Shown here one piece after another: positions 1 to 7,676 of a stretch of 19,710 bases of DNA. Positions within the stretch are counted from its first letter, which is position 1. Every line of letters begins with the position of its first letter. The notes under the pieces are model-generated. The model saw only the letters and a list, made by a program, of their open reading frames with translations. It was not told the DNA's origin and did not search any database. This DNA comes from JANWLD01 sp036278875 (GTDB taxonomy: Bacteria; Patescibacteriota; Saccharimonadia; Saccharimonadales; 2-12-FULL-41-12): assembly GCA_036278875.1 (NCBI GenBank), contig DASUKF010000023.1, positions 1-19,710 of the forward strand, in the 5' to 3' direction. Position numbers and translations under genes: made by a program.

Positions 1-1162
1 CCTGCTTATCTGCTGGCATCTCAATATCGTTTATGAATTCCTGGGGTGATATGATCTTCTGTACAGGGTCTTCACGAGCCAGATAGCTTGGTACCCAATA
101 TAGCTTCTTTATTCCCTGGAACAAGTTTCTGTATTCGCCACGGATATAATGTTGCCGCCTGTTAGTCAGCGGCTCATACACTATGACCACGCTATCCGAA
201 ACTTCACGCGCCAGCTGCAGGCAGCCTTTTATCTTTTCTATGGTGTGCGCATAGTCCGAATATAAATTATCTATAATCTTTTCAAACCGCCGCGAAACAC
301 CAGGGAAATCATTCATCAGTTTTGCTAATTTTTTTGGCGGTTCTCCAGTCAGTTCCTGCGTGGCAGTCAGTGTTTGCAGGGCGTCGAACCGATTGACTTC
401 GCCCGGCAGACTTAACATATTAAGTGCTTCCTCAAAATACTCGGTTTTGTCCGCTACCGTGTACGTATCGTCTGTTTCAAACCGGCTGGAATCAATGTCT
501 GATTGCCATACGACTTTTTGCCGGCTTTGAGAAAGGAATTGACGGAATGCGCTGCGGTAATCCTCAATTTCCGGATATTGTTCATGATGGTCGTGGCTGA
601 TACCGGTTATTAGACTCATATAAGGATGAAACGCCAGGAAATTGCGGTCGAACTCATCGCATTCATAGATAAAATATTCGCTTGTTTTATCAAAATGCCC
701 CATATCGCCGAAAGATATCTTGGCCCCTACGGAGTAACTGATAGGAATACCCAGCTGTTTGAACAGCCAGACGAGCATGGCGGTAGTAGTCGTCTTGCCA
801 TGAGTACCGGCTACCGCTATCAGCTTGAGATGATTATCTTCGATTATCTTTACCAGCAGACCGTCGCGTTTAACGGCTTTGATACCGTTATTTTCCGCGA
901 ACTTTATCTCAGGATGGCCTGGATTCTCTATAGGTACCGCCGAAGAGTAGACGACCATATCTACAGGAGTATTTTGATGCAAAGACGATATATGCGCACT
1001 GTCAGTGCCTATATGTATGTCGTTTATCCCCTGGGAACGCAGATATTTTATATATTCGGAATCCTGCTTGTCCGAACCGGAAACTTCATAACCGGCCTGG
1101 CTGGCGATAAGTGCCAGCGGACCGATGGCCGTACCGCCTATACCTATGAAATATACATGCAT
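1..1162 (-). CDS. murC: UDP-N-acetylmuramate--L-alanine ligase, 5' part
   Basis: This is a cytoplasmic Mur ligase that adds L-Ala to UDP-MurNAc, the first peptide step of peptidoglycan synthesis. I translated the reverse strand by hand. The frame stays open for 387 codons from ATG at 1162 to the window edge, so the C-terminus is missing. The N-terminal nucleotide-binding motif is FIGIGGTAIGPLA (residues 5-17). The ATP P-loop is AGTHGKTTTT (118-127, Lys123). Further along come ECDEFD, GISHDHHEQYP, an N-R-F-D-A segment, GVSRRFEKI and SDYAHT, matching the MurC/Mpl middle and start of the third domain. Mpl (muropeptide ligase) is the alternative, but NFLAFHP followed by LITGISHDH looks closer to MurC. 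The start lacks an SD, and a TATTAT box lies 8 nt upstream. The gene is divergent from the membrane protein at 1232. Confidence 0.93.
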   Translation of the reverse strand, partial: MHVYFIGIGGTAIGPLALIASQAGYEVSGSDKQDSEYIKYLRSQGINDIHIGTDSAHISSLHQNTPVDMVVYSSAVPIENPGHPEIKFAENNGIKAVKRDGLLVKIIEDNHLKLIAVAGTHGKTTTTAMLVWLFKQLGIPISYSVGAKISFGDMGHFDKTSEYFIYECDEFDRNFLAFHPYMSLITGISHDHHEQYPEIEDYRSAFRQFLSQSRQKVVWQSDIDSSRFETDDTYTVADKTEYFEEALNMLSLPGEVNRFDALQTLTATQELTGEPPKKLAKLMNDFPGVSRRFEKIIDNLYSDYAHTIEKIKGCLQLAREVSDSVVIVYEPLTNRRQHYIRGEYRNLFQGIKKLYWVPSYLAREDPVQKIISPQEFINDIEMPADKQ

Positions 1163-1170
1163 ACGTAACA

Positions 1171-1176
1171 ATAATA
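1171..1176 (-). promoter_or_regulatory. -10 box of murC (leaderless type)
   Basis: On the minus strand TATTAT ends 8 nt before the murC ATG, and an overlapping TATTGT ends 5 nt before it. No purine-rich SD is present. No convincing -35 was seen. Confidence 0.45.
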
Positions 1177-1231
1177 TCAGTTAACCGGCGATTGCCTGAC
1201 ATCCCGGTAAGTGTGTATATTAAACATAACC

Positions 1232-1843
1232 ATGACTGATAAACAACGGCTTCGCTACCATTACAAACATCTGAAGCGGGTAAAGCCTGTCTACTTTTTA
1301 ATACTGGCCGTATTTTTCCTGATGCTTGCAATATACGGCCTAAGACAGAATTATTCAGAAATGGTAAAGCTGCGTACAGCCGTGGCTACCGCAGACGAGG
1401 AGAACGGCGACGTAGAAGGAGCACTTAGGAACTTAAGGGGATTCGTATATAACCATATGAATACGAACCTGTCTTCGGGTAATGTTTCAATAAAACCGCC
1501 CATACAGCTGAGGTACCGCTACGAACGCCTGGTAAAGAAGGAACAGGCCAGCGCCGCCGCTATAAACAAGGACGTGAAGCAAAAAGGCGAGCAGGCTTGC
1601 CACGCCAAATACCCTGCAGGCATCTTTAACAATCTGCGGGTCAGCTGCGTAGCAGCTTACATAAGAAATCATTCGGTAAAGCCGAACCCTATACCGGAGG
1701 AACTGTACAAGTTCGATTTCATAAGCCCGTCATGGTCGCCTGACCTCGCGGGGATATCTTTGCTGTTGTTCTTTCTGACAATAGCGGCAATGGTTATCCG
1801 TATAGCCCTAGGATATTTCTATAATCTTCGCCTGGAAGAGTAA
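1232..1843 (+). CDS. Two-TM membrane protein of unknown function
   Basis: I do not recognise a named family. The 203-aa product has a basic N-terminus, a membrane segment at about residues 19-37, a soluble middle of about 130 residues, and a second membrane segment at about 172-195 just before the C-terminus. Both termini are therefore probably cytoplasmic and the middle extracytoplasmic. The middle contains two Cys (123 and 139) that could form a disulfide. I chose ATG at 1232 because the upstream GTG at 1211 overlaps the likely promoter: TATATT at 1216-1221 puts the transcript start near 1228, only a few nt before this ATG. It is divergent from murC and convergent with the next gene, and only 21 nt separate its stop from that gene's stop. 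Resemblance to Saccharibacteria-restricted membrane proteins is an inference. Confidence 0.8.
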   Translation: MTDKQRLRYHYKHLKRVKPVYFLILAVFFLMLAIYGLRQNYSEMVKLRTAVATADEENGDVEGALRNLRGFVYNHMNTNLSSGNVSIKPPIQLRYRYERLVKKEQASAAAINKDVKQKGEQACHAKYPAGIFNNLRVSCVAAYIRNHSVKPNPIPEELYKFDFISPSWSPDLAGISLLLFFLTIAAMVIRIALGYFYNLRLEE

Positions 1844-1864
1844 GCCGTGGTGCCGGATCTAAGT

Positions 1865-2557
1865 TTACTGGTTGGTAGTATTCGAATTGTTAGGCAAAGA
1901 ACTGTTATCTGAGCTGTTACCGTTAGCCGGAGTGGTCGTGGCCGGAGTAGTAGTGTTGCTTGTGTCAGTGGTCGAACCGTTACTGGTAGTCTGGGCATCA
2001 CAGTTCTGAGGCTGGCTGGAAAGCTTCTTGATAGCACCGGGTACGGTGTTCTCACTACTGTCATCCTTTAGGTTTTCCCAGAATACTATCTGGCTGTGAT
2101 CGATTATCATGCCGTCTTGCGGCCTGTGCAATTCGCAACCCAGCTTTCTGATAGTGAAGTTGTTGCTGGAAGTAGTATTCTTACCGGTCTGCACCGCCTG
2201 GTTAGGGGTCAGGTAGTAGATATCCGTCAGAGTTAGATACTCATGATTCAAGTTAGTCACTTTGCCGAAGTATACCTGGCCGCCGTTTAAGAACACTGCC
2301 TGGTACTTGCTGGTATCTACGAACTGGCTTTCCTTGTCACGATTGCCGTTGAACAGAGCAAGAAGGATAACTACGCCGACTATCAGCACGGTTATCGAAA
2401 ACAGGAGCGTTAAGTAGGTGATATTGAGAAGTCTATGCTCCTTGATTCTGTGAAAACGTCCGGCTTTCTTGCCGGAACCCGGTCCCGGGACCGGAGCATT
2501 CAAATTAGCGTTGTTTGTTTGTTGGGGTGAGCGCATGTTGCGGTCCGTAAAATCCAT
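1865..2557 (-). CDS. Membrane-anchored surface protein with Thr/Asn/Ser-rich tail
   Basis: No named family was recognised. The 230-aa product has a cytoplasmic N-terminal tail rich in Pro, Asn and Gln with a basic patch, one membrane segment at about 47-69, a folded extracytoplasmic stretch at about 83-165, and a low-complexity Thr/Asn/Ser tail from about 184. The folded part contains VFLNGGQVYFGKV and LTDIYYL. I recall similar stretches in CPR membrane proteins, but this was not checked. The ATG at 2557 is preceded by AGAGG with a spacing of 6, so it has an SD-type start, unlike many neighbours. The tail may be a cell-surface stalk or linker, which is inference. Confidence 0.82.
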   Translation of the reverse strand: MDFTDRNMRSPQQTNNANLNAPVPGPGSGKKAGRFHRIKEHRLLNITYLTLLFSITVLIVGVVILLALFNGNRDKESQFVDTSKYQAVFLNGGQVYFGKVTNLNHEYLTLTDIYYLTPNQAVQTGKNTTSSNNFTIRKLGCELHRPQDGMIIDHSQIVFWENLKDDSSENTVPGAIKKLSSQPQNCDAQTTSNGSTTDTSNTTTPATTTPANGNSSDNSSLPNNSNTTNQ

Positions 2558-2678
2558 CTTTTGCCTCTGTTATTAATTATTTTCTTAACTACCTAACTAG
2601 TTTAATGCATAAGCGTCTTTCATTGCAAGGAGTAAGTGCGTTTTTCTAAACTGTGAATGTAAAAATTGCTTTAAAGGG

Positions 2679-2708
2679 TTGACAAGGAAAAACAGCTCGG
2701 AGTATGGT
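2679..2708 (+). promoter_or_regulatory. Sigma70-type promoter of the 65-aa gene
   Basis: TTGACA (2679-2684), an 18-nt spacer and TATGGT (2703-2708) give a near-consensus promoter. The predicted start near 2715 leaves a leader of about 33 nt carrying AGGGAG (2732-2737) before ATG 2748. The perfect -35 suggests strong expression. Confidence 0.7.
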
Positions 2709-2747
2709 AAGGGTACCATTTAATCTAACAGAGGGAGATGTAACAAA

Positions 2748-2945
2748 ATGGCATATAAGCACACTAACAGTAAGGGTGTAACATACTACTTAAATTCAAA
2801 GGATGTTACTTTGCGCGGTGGCAAAAAGCAAACAATCTATTACTTCAGCAAGGACGAGCGTAAAGATACTGCCTCTGAACTGCCTAGCGGTATGAGTGTA
2901 AACGAGAATCCGCGAAACGGTTTTCTGACCGTAAAGCGCGGCTAA
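2748..2945 (+). CDS. Small conserved-type protein, 65 aa, unknown function
   Basis: A small basic soluble protein with no signal peptide or membrane segment. It contains NSKGVTYYLNSKDVTLRGG (residues 7-25) followed by KQTIYYFSKD, a beta-strand-rich pattern. From memory, short proteins with this motif recur in CPR and some other bacterial genomes and have no assigned role. That is recollection, not a search. It is a self-contained transcription unit: a consensus-like promoter at 2679-2708, an SD (AGGGAG, 10 nt before the ATG) and an intrinsic terminator 17 nt after the stop. Its isolation and strong signals suggest a highly expressed housekeeping small protein. Confidence 0.87.
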   Translation: MAYKHTNSKGVTYYLNSKDVTLRGGKKQTIYYFSKDERKDTASELPSGMSVNENPRNGFLTVKRG

Positions 2946-2962
2946 TAAGCTAAAACAAACCG

Positions 2963-2997
2963 AAGCACCCCTTAAAAGAAGGGGTGCTTTTATTTTT
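2963..2997 (+). terminator. Rho-independent terminator
   Basis: A 9-bp perfect stem, AAGCACCCC (2963-2971) with GGGGTGCTT (2981-2989), has a 9-nt loop and is followed by a T-rich run to 2997. It ends the 65-aa gene transcript. Confidence 0.92.
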
Positions 2998-3019
2998 GTA
3001 TCTTATCTTGGAGTTTTGT

Positions 3020-3025
3020 TAAACT
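3020..3025 (+). promoter_or_regulatory. -10 box of the ABC exporter operon (leaderless type)
   Basis: TAAACT ends 7 nt before ATG 3033, and no SD lies between. The same hexamer stands 6 nt before the response-regulator start on the other strand. Confidence 0.4.
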
Positions 3026-3032
3026 GTCTATT

Positions 3033-3800
3033 ATGCCTAAAGAATCAAAAGTAATATTAAAAGTCAAAAACCTGCGTAAAAGTTACGGGGACAATGTCGC
3101 GGTAGACGGTATTAGTTTTGAGGTTAAAAAAGGCGAGATATTCGGAATCCTCGGTCCTAACGGTGCCGGTAAAACAACCACGCTGGAAATGATAGAGACC
3201 TTGCGTGAAATCGACGGCGGCACCGTTACCATAGACGGAATAGATGTCACAAAAGAGCCTTACAAGATAAGAGGTATCATAGGGGTCCAGCCGCAATCAC
3301 CGGGATTTCAGGACAAGACGCGGCTCACCGAGCTTATAAATATGTTCGCGGCCGCCTACGGCGAGAAAGTCGACCCCAAAAAATTCCTGGACGAAGTAGA
3401 CCTGGGAGAAAAAGCTGACAGTTTCGTCGAAGATCTCTCCGGCGGCCAGAAACAGCGGTTCTCAATCGTGGCTGCTTTGGTCCATAACCCCAAAGTTTTC
3501 TTTCTGGATGAGCCTACTACAGGACTTGACCCGCAGGCCCGCCGCCACCTCTGGAATCTGATAAAAGAAGTCCAAAGCAGAGGCATAAGCGTGATACTTA
3601 CTACCCACTATATGGACGAGGCGGAAATCCTGTGCGACCGCATCGCCATAATGGACAAAGGCAAAATTATAAAGCTGGATACGCCGAAGAAGCTGATAAA
3701 GGACCTGCTGGCCAAAGGGTTTAAGAAAGAGCAGAGGGTGGAGCAGGCCGATTTGGAGGATGTATTCATAGATTTAACCGGGAAAGGACTTAGGAACTGA
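3033..3800 (+). CDS. ABC-2 type exporter, ATP-binding protein
   Basis: The 255-aa nucleotide-binding subunit of a drug/antibiotic-type exporter (DrrA/CcmA-like family) is full length for the family. Motifs in order are Walker A GPNGAGKTT (41-49), a Q-loop at about 86-88, signature LSGGQ (135-139), Walker B VFFLDEP (155-161), D-loop GLDP and the switch His in THYMDEAE (His192). It should hydrolyse ATP on the cytoplasmic face and drive the permease that starts 1 nt after its stop. The substrate cannot be read from the sequence. The start is ATG 3033, with no SD and a TAAACT box 7 nt upstream. Confidence 0.95.
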   Translation: MPKESKVILKVKNLRKSYGDNVAVDGISFEVKKGEIFGILGPNGAGKTTTLEMIETLREIDGGTVTIDGIDVTKEPYKIRGIIGVQPQSPGFQDKTRLTELINMFAAAYGEKVDPKKFLDEVDLGEKADSFVEDLSGGQKQRFSIVAALVHNPKVFFLDEPTTGLDPQARRHLWNLIKEVQSRGISVILTTHYMDEAEILCDRIAIMDKGKIIKLDTPKKLIKDLLAKGFKKEQRVEQADLEDVFIDLTGKGLRN

Positions 3801-3801
3801 T

Positions 3802-4914
3802 ATGACAATGAAGCAGAAGCTTTACACCGTATGGGCTTTCTTTACGATAAATTTGAAGCGCCTTTTCCGCGACCGTCTGGCTCTTTTCTTCACTTTTCTC
3901 TTTCCGCTGATCTTCCTGTTCGTATTCGGTGCCCTTAACAAGAACTCGGACGTATCTTTCAAGGTCGCTGTCATCAATAATTCAAATTCGCAATTTTCCA
4001 GCCAGTTCGTTCAGGATTTAGACCATCAGAAATCCCTCAAGGTCGACAAAGATGTGACAAGTTTCGACCAGGCCAACGAAAAGATGGGCCGGGGAGAGTT
4101 GGATGCCACTATCGAACTTCCGGCCGGTTTCGGCGATGTTAAAGGCAATACCAAATATCCTTCCGGACAGGCGGTAGTCCATTATACGCAGAACAATGAG
4201 CAGGCGGCACGGACCCTGACATCCGTTATCCAGGCGGAATTTCAGCAGATAAACCTGAAATATGTCAAAGCCGACGAGCCTTTCACGGTTACTAGCGAGC
4301 AGACTAACCAGCGCAGCCTAAGTTCATTCGACTATACTTTTACCGGTCTGTTAGGCTTCGCTATCTTAGGCGCAGGCATATTCGGGCCGATGAATATATT
4401 CCCCGAGCTTAAGAAGATGGGGATATTGCGCCGCCTGCACACCACGCCGCTGCGCGTGTGGCAATTCTTTTTGGCAAACATGTTCGGCAATGCGGTGACG
4501 GGGCTTATGTCTATAGCGGTTATGTTCATAGCAGCGATACTCGTATTTGACTTAAACGTTGTAGGCAATTTATTTGAATTGGCTATCTTTCTAGCCTTCG
4601 GCATAACTATGATACTCGGCATAGGATTGGCTCTGGGCGGCTGGGCCAAGAACGAACGCCAAGTTGCGCCTCTAGGTAACATAATAGTCTTCCCGATGAT
4701 GTTCTTGACCGGTGTATTTTTCCCGCGTTTTCTGATGCCGGAATGGTTGCAGCACCTTACCACATATATACCCCTGACACCGGTCATAGACGGCGCTCGG
4801 CTCATAGCTACGGAAGGTAAGTCCCTGTTCGACCTGGGGCCGCAGCTTGGGGTAATGGCGATTTGGACAGTTATTATCTACATCATCGCTTTCCGCGTCT
4901 TCCGTTGGGAATAG
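3802..4914 (+). CDS. ABC-2 type exporter, permease
   Basis: The 370-aa membrane partner of the preceding ATPase belongs to the YhgE/DrrB-like ABC-2 permeases with a large extracytoplasmic loop. A basic N-terminus leads into one membrane segment (about 27-45). A soluble loop of about 130 residues follows. The C-terminal half then has five hydrophobic segments containing the typical family stretches FPELKKMGILRRLHTTPL and FLTGVFFPRFLMPEWL. It begins 1 nt after the ATPase stop, and AGGA just upstream can serve as SD, so the two are co-expressed. Likely cargo is a lipid, peptide or drug, and nothing in the sequence decides which. Confidence 0.93.
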   Translation: MTMKQKLYTVWAFFTINLKRLFRDRLALFFTFLFPLIFLFVFGALNKNSDVSFKVAVINNSNSQFSSQFVQDLDHQKSLKVDKDVTSFDQANEKMGRGELDATIELPAGFGDVKGNTKYPSGQAVVHYTQNNEQAARTLTSVIQAEFQQINLKYVKADEPFTVTSEQTNQRSLSSFDYTFTGLLGFAILGAGIFGPMNIFPELKKMGILRRLHTTPLRVWQFFLANMFGNAVTGLMSIAVMFIAAILVFDLNVVGNLFELAIFLAFGITMILGIGLALGGWAKNERQVAPLGNIIVFPMMFLTGVFFPRFLMPEWLQHLTTYIPLTPVIDGARLIATEGKSLFDLGPQLGVMAIWTVIIYIIAFRVFRWE

Positions 4915-4925
4915 TCAACCACCTC

Positions 4926-4934
4926 TGTTATATT
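4926..4934 (+). promoter_or_regulatory. Extended -10 promoter of the HIT gene (leaderless type)
   Basis: TG-T-TATATT is a full extended -10 motif ending 7 nt before ATG 4942. This would place the transcript start at or next to the A of the start codon. No SD is present. Confidence 0.6.
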
Positions 4935-4941
4935 AAAGTAG

Positions 4942-5334
4942 ATGGAAGATTCCATATTCACTAAGATTATCAAGGGTGAGATACCGTGCCATAAGGTCTA
5001 TGAAGACGACCTGACCTTTGTATTCATGGACATACACCCGTTTACACCCGGACACGTTATGGTGATTCCTAAAAAACAGATTGATAAATATTGGGAATTG
5101 CCGGATGAAGATTTCCGGGCGGTCAACGATACGGTCAAAAAAGTCTGCAAACGCATAGAAGAAGTGCTTCAACCCGGCAGGGTAGGCATAAAAGTCATAG
5201 GCATAGATGTGCCGCACGTACATGTACATGTGTTCCCGTTCGACAATATGGCTGAATACAACAGGGCGCCCGATATGAATGCGGAGCCCGACCATGAGGC
5301 TTTAGCGCGTATGGCGGAGAAACTTAGTTTTTAA
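4942..5334 (+). CDS. HIT family nucleotide hydrolase
   Basis: A 130-aa histidine-triad protein of the Hint/HinT branch, which hydrolyses phosphoramidates or adenylated small molecules in the cytoplasm. It starts with the family pattern of acidic residues, then IFTKIIKGEIPCHKVYEDD. It carries FMDIHPFTPGHVMVIPK (about 28-44) and ends with the triad HVHVHVFP (His92, His94, His96, with His94 the expected nucleophile). Cys16 in IPC lies where many Hint proteins also have one. The length is normal for the family. It has its own extended -10 box directly before the ATG and is followed 9 nt later by the Dus gene. Confidence 0.95.
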   Translation: MEDSIFTKIIKGEIPCHKVYEDDLTFVFMDIHPFTPGHVMVIPKKQIDKYWELPDEDFRAVNDTVKKVCKRIEEVLQPGRVGIKVIGIDVPHVHVHVFPFDNMAEYNRAPDMNAEPDHEALARMAEKLSF

Positions 5335-5343
5335 TTTTCGATT

Positions 5344-6372
5344 ATGGATTATCTGTTCGGCTTAAAGAAACCGTTCTTAGTGTTGGCGCCTATGTACGAT
5401 GTTACCGATACGGTGTTCAGGCAGATTATTTCTGAAATAGCGCCGCCGGATTTCACTATGAGCGAGTTCGTCAATGTCGACGGCCTAGCCAGCGAAGGCC
5501 GCAAAAAACTGCTTCCAAAAATAGTCTATGATCCTTCCGAAGCACCGATGATTTATCAGTTCTGGGGTAAAAGACCGGAGAACTACAAGAAGATTACACA
5601 GCAGGTGTTCGACTATTCGTTGACAGATTCAGCCAACACTCAGGCCGGCCGAGATAAATTAAGCGAAGCAGGCCAAAAGAAGATAATCGGCGTGGACATA
5701 AATATGGGATGCCCGGATAAAGCTGTCGTAAAGAACGGCTGCTGCAGCGCACTTATAAACGACCAAGCGCTGGCAGAACAGATAATAGAAGCCGCGCGCG
5801 AAGGCATAGCGGGCAGGGGTGCGCTAAGCGTAAAGACACGGCTGGGCTTTTCTTCCATAGATTTGAAGTGGATAGAATTTTTGCTTTCAAAAAAACTTAA
5901 CATGTTAAGTGTACACTTACGAACCGCCAAGGAAATGTCTAAAGTCCCGGCACATTTTGAAGCACTCAAAGAAATAATAACCTTGCGCGACAAACTGGCG
6001 CCGGATACTTTGATAGTCGCTAACGGCGACATAATCGACAGGCAGCATGGCATGGAGCTTTACGATCAATATGGTATAGACGGCGTCATGATAGGCCGGG
6101 GAGTATTCCATAACCCTTTCGCGTTATCAGAAAAAGCGGAGTGGGAAACATACGGACCCTTAAAAAGGCTGGAATTATACTCTCGCCACGTCGAATTATT
6201 CAAATCCGTATGGAAAAAGAACGAACGGCCTATTGTTACGCTCAATAAATTCTGTAAAATCTATGTTAACGGGTTTGATGGGGCCAAAGAAATGCGTGAT
6301 GATCTGATGCATTCAAAGGACGCTGAGGATCTGCTAAATAAAATAAGATTGCTAAGACAGAGGTATCAATGA
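5344..6372 (+). CDS. tRNA-dihydrouridine synthase (Dus family)
   Basis: A flavoenzyme that reduces specific uridines to dihydrouridine in the tRNA D-loop with FMN and NAD(P)H. The 342-aa product shows the Dus TIM-barrel landmarks: LAPMYDVTDTVFR (14-26), VDINMGCPDKAVVKNGC (117-133) with Cys123 as the expected catalytic cysteine, VKTRLGFS (163-170), SVHLRT (189-194), IVANGDI (224-230) and GVMIGRGVFHNPFA (247-260). It resembles DusB/DusC-type proteins more than DusA. There is an insert of about 20 residues at about 92-114 before the Cys loop. The start is ATG 5344. A possible -10 (TAATTT, 5332-5337) overlaps the HIT stop codon. Its last 4 nt overlap the next gene (ATGA). Confidence 0.94.
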   Translation: MDYLFGLKKPFLVLAPMYDVTDTVFRQIISEIAPPDFTMSEFVNVDGLASEGRKKLLPKIVYDPSEAPMIYQFWGKRPENYKKITQQVFDYSLTDSANTQAGRDKLSEAGQKKIIGVDINMGCPDKAVVKNGCCSALINDQALAEQIIEAAREGIAGRGALSVKTRLGFSSIDLKWIEFLLSKKLNMLSVHLRTAKEMSKVPAHFEALKEIITLRDKLAPDTLIVANGDIIDRQHGMELYDQYGIDGVMIGRGVFHNPFALSEKAEWETYGPLKRLELYSRHVELFKSVWKKNERPIVTLNKFCKIYVNGFDGAKEMRDDLMHSKDAEDLLNKIRLLRQRYQ

Positions 6373-6977
6373 ACCAGACGGATGAATTTAAACAAGCGAT
6401 ACTTGATAGCGGTATCCTGGATAAAGAAGGCGTGCACCACGTATTCAGTCAGGGCCTGCACGGCCGCAAGATTGATTTTGACCTGATTCCCGATGCCAGC
6501 GGTTTATTTAATCAATGGGTTGAGCTGACTGCTGTTTTCATCCGCGATACTTACGAAACCCTGCCGCAAGTCCTGGTAGGCGTAGCGAACGGTACGAACC
6601 GCCTGGCCTTTGCCGTAGCACAAAAACTGGGCGTTATCGGACTTGATACGATCAAGCCGGAAGGTTCGCGTAACCAGCCGGTGCTTACGGAAGCTTCAAA
6701 AGAAAAGTTAAAGGAACTGAACCCGGACTTTCTGTTAATCCTGGAAGACGTAGGTACCCGCGGGACTAATTCTTCGTCGGTAGCCCGGTCCGTACGCGAA
6801 CTCGGCTTTGATAATTTTGAAGTCGTAAACACTTGGCAGAGAAGCGAAACCCTGCCGCTTTTGGACGAATTGAATGTTAAGTACAAAGCGGTCATAAAAG
6901 AGATTCTGGTAAGCTACAAGCCTGAAGAATGCGAATACTGCAAGCAAGGCTGGGAACTACTAGGCCACGGCCAGTAA
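6369..6977 (+). CDS. Phosphoribosyltransferase (PyrE/type I PRTase-like)
   Basis: A 202-aa cytoplasmic type I phosphoribosyltransferase. The PRPP-binding loop is recognisable as LLILEDVGTRGTNSSSVA (122-139), equivalent to the hydrophobic-DD-TTG-S pattern of the family, and an upstream GVANGTNRLA (71-80) matches the PPi-loop region. Orotate phosphoribosyltransferase is the closest general resemblance, but no other pyrimidine gene is present and the second Asp of the usual DD pair is Val here (ED-VGT), so the base specificity is open. Cys193 and Cys196 (CEYC) near the C-terminus could bind a metal. It overlaps the Dus gene by ATGA, with AGAGG 5 nt upstream of the ATG, so the two are translationally coupled. 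Confidence 0.85.
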   Translation: MNQTDEFKQAILDSGILDKEGVHHVFSQGLHGRKIDFDLIPDASGLFNQWVELTAVFIRDTYETLPQVLVGVANGTNRLAFAVAQKLGVIGLDTIKPEGSRNQPVLTEASKEKLKELNPDFLLILEDVGTRGTNSSSVARSVRELGFDNFEVVNTWQRSETLPLLDELNVKYKAVIKEILVSYKPEECEYCKQGWELLGHGQ

Positions 6978-6982
6978 AGTTA

Positions 6983-7429
6983 TTACTGCAGCGCTTTTTC
7001 TCCTATAGTGGCCGATATGCGCTGCCGTGCTTCATTCTGATTTGCCAGATTACCGAGATTACCTCTTAAGTCGCCAACTATTGGGTCTAAAGCTACGACT
7101 TCAGTTTCTATGCTGCCGTCCCGAGGTACAACATAATTATCTCCTTCCACATCCATTTCTCTTGCTACAGGATGCTGCATAACATGATGTCCTTCCAGCT
7201 CTCCGACTGGAAGGTGAGCAATTACTAATTGTGCGCCATCAACTGGGTGCGAATCGGTACCGAATGCCTGAGTCGATTTACGTAAGTAGCCCAGAGCCGT
7301 ATTAAGACTTGGTGAGAACCACTGGCCTACTAATGCTTCATGCGACTTTACCCCGTCAGGATTGCCGGCTATATTTGGATTTTCTACTCTGTATAGGGGG
7401 ACGGTTTCTGTTTTTTGTTGCACAGGCAC
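6983..7429 (-). CDS. Hypothetical protein, possibly ADP-ribosyltransferase-like fold
   Basis: The 148-aa soluble protein has no signal peptide or membrane segment. The first part reads PLYRVENPNI (11-20), then GQWFSPSLNTALGYL (35-49), then QLVIAHLPVGELEG (67-80). An N-terminal Tyr-Arg, a W-F-(S/T)-P segment followed by A-x-x-Y, and a V-I-hydrophobic strand recall the core of small ADP-ribosyltransferase-like domains. This is a pattern impression only, and no catalytic Glu motif could be fixed. The C-terminal third (VPRDGSIETEVVALD onward) is unfamiliar. The start is probably GTG at 7429, or GTG at 7423. TATAAT (7433-7438, minus) lies just upstream, so a leaderless start is likely. It is convergent with the PRTase (5 nt between stops). 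Confidence 0.75.
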   Translation of the reverse strand: MPVQQKTETVPLYRVENPNIAGNPDGVKSHEALVGQWFSPSLNTALGYLRKSTQAFGTDSHPVDGAQLVIAHLPVGELEGHHVMQHPVAREMDVEGDNYVVPRDGSIETEVVALDPIVGDLRGNLGNLANQNEARQRISATIGEKALQ

Positions 7430-7541
7430 AATATTATAAAAATATCACAAAAACAGTAATTTGTCAATATAAGTGGCGAACAGAGCAGTGCACGGGCTTT
7501 TGTACATGCAGGATTTGGTCACAACCCAATCGACACTCTCA

Positions 7542-7583
7542 ACCATTCAAAAAACCTACACAAGGTAGGTCTTCTTGAATGGT
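7542..7583 (-). terminator. tRNA terminator nested in an ACCA-containing inverted repeat
   Basis: Read on the minus strand after the tRNA, ACCTAC-CTTGT-GTAGGT (7565-7570 with 7554-7559) is followed by six T: a Rho-independent terminator. It sits inside an outer 9-bp inverted repeat, ACCATTCAA (7542-7550) with TTGAATGGT (7575-7583). The inner edge of that outer repeat includes the discriminator A and encoded CCA of the tRNA. The initiator tRNA has the same architecture and the same loop. Confidence 0.9.
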
Positions 7584-7655
7584 GGGGCGGGCAGGATTTG
7601 AACCTGCGACCAATCGGTTATGAGCCGACTGCTCTAACCCCTGAGCTACCGCCCC
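7580..7655 (-). tRNA. tRNA with CAU anticodon (elongator Met or Ile2)
   Basis: A 73-nt tRNA plus encoded CCA. The acceptor pairs GGGGCGG with CCGCCCC, the discriminator is A, the D-arm is AGCTCAGGGGTTAGAGC, the anticodon loop is CTCATAA with CAT at 7620-7622, and the T-arm is GCAGG-TTCAAAT-CCTGC. The fully paired acceptor excludes the initiator, which lies at 18772. The anticodon stem plus TTGGTCGC variable region resembles bacterial tRNA-Ile2, in which TilS converts C34 to lysidine. Elongator Met cannot be excluded. The promoter is at 7677-7682 (TATACT, minus), about 20 nt upstream. Confidence 0.95.
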
Positions 7656-7676
7656 CTATCACCATTAACAGAGTAG

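Noticed and set aside
626..1168. Plus-strand open frame of 180 codons
   Set aside because: It lies wholly within the hand-translated murC on the minus strand, which carries clear Mur ligase motifs. The plus frame has no recognisable domain or start signals.
7470..7545. A third, plus-strand tRNA ending in ACCA opposite the CAU tRNA
   Set aside because: The 3' end resembles a tRNA, but no acceptor, anticodon or T-stem pairing can be formed. At most it is a decayed mirror of the neighbouring tRNA.
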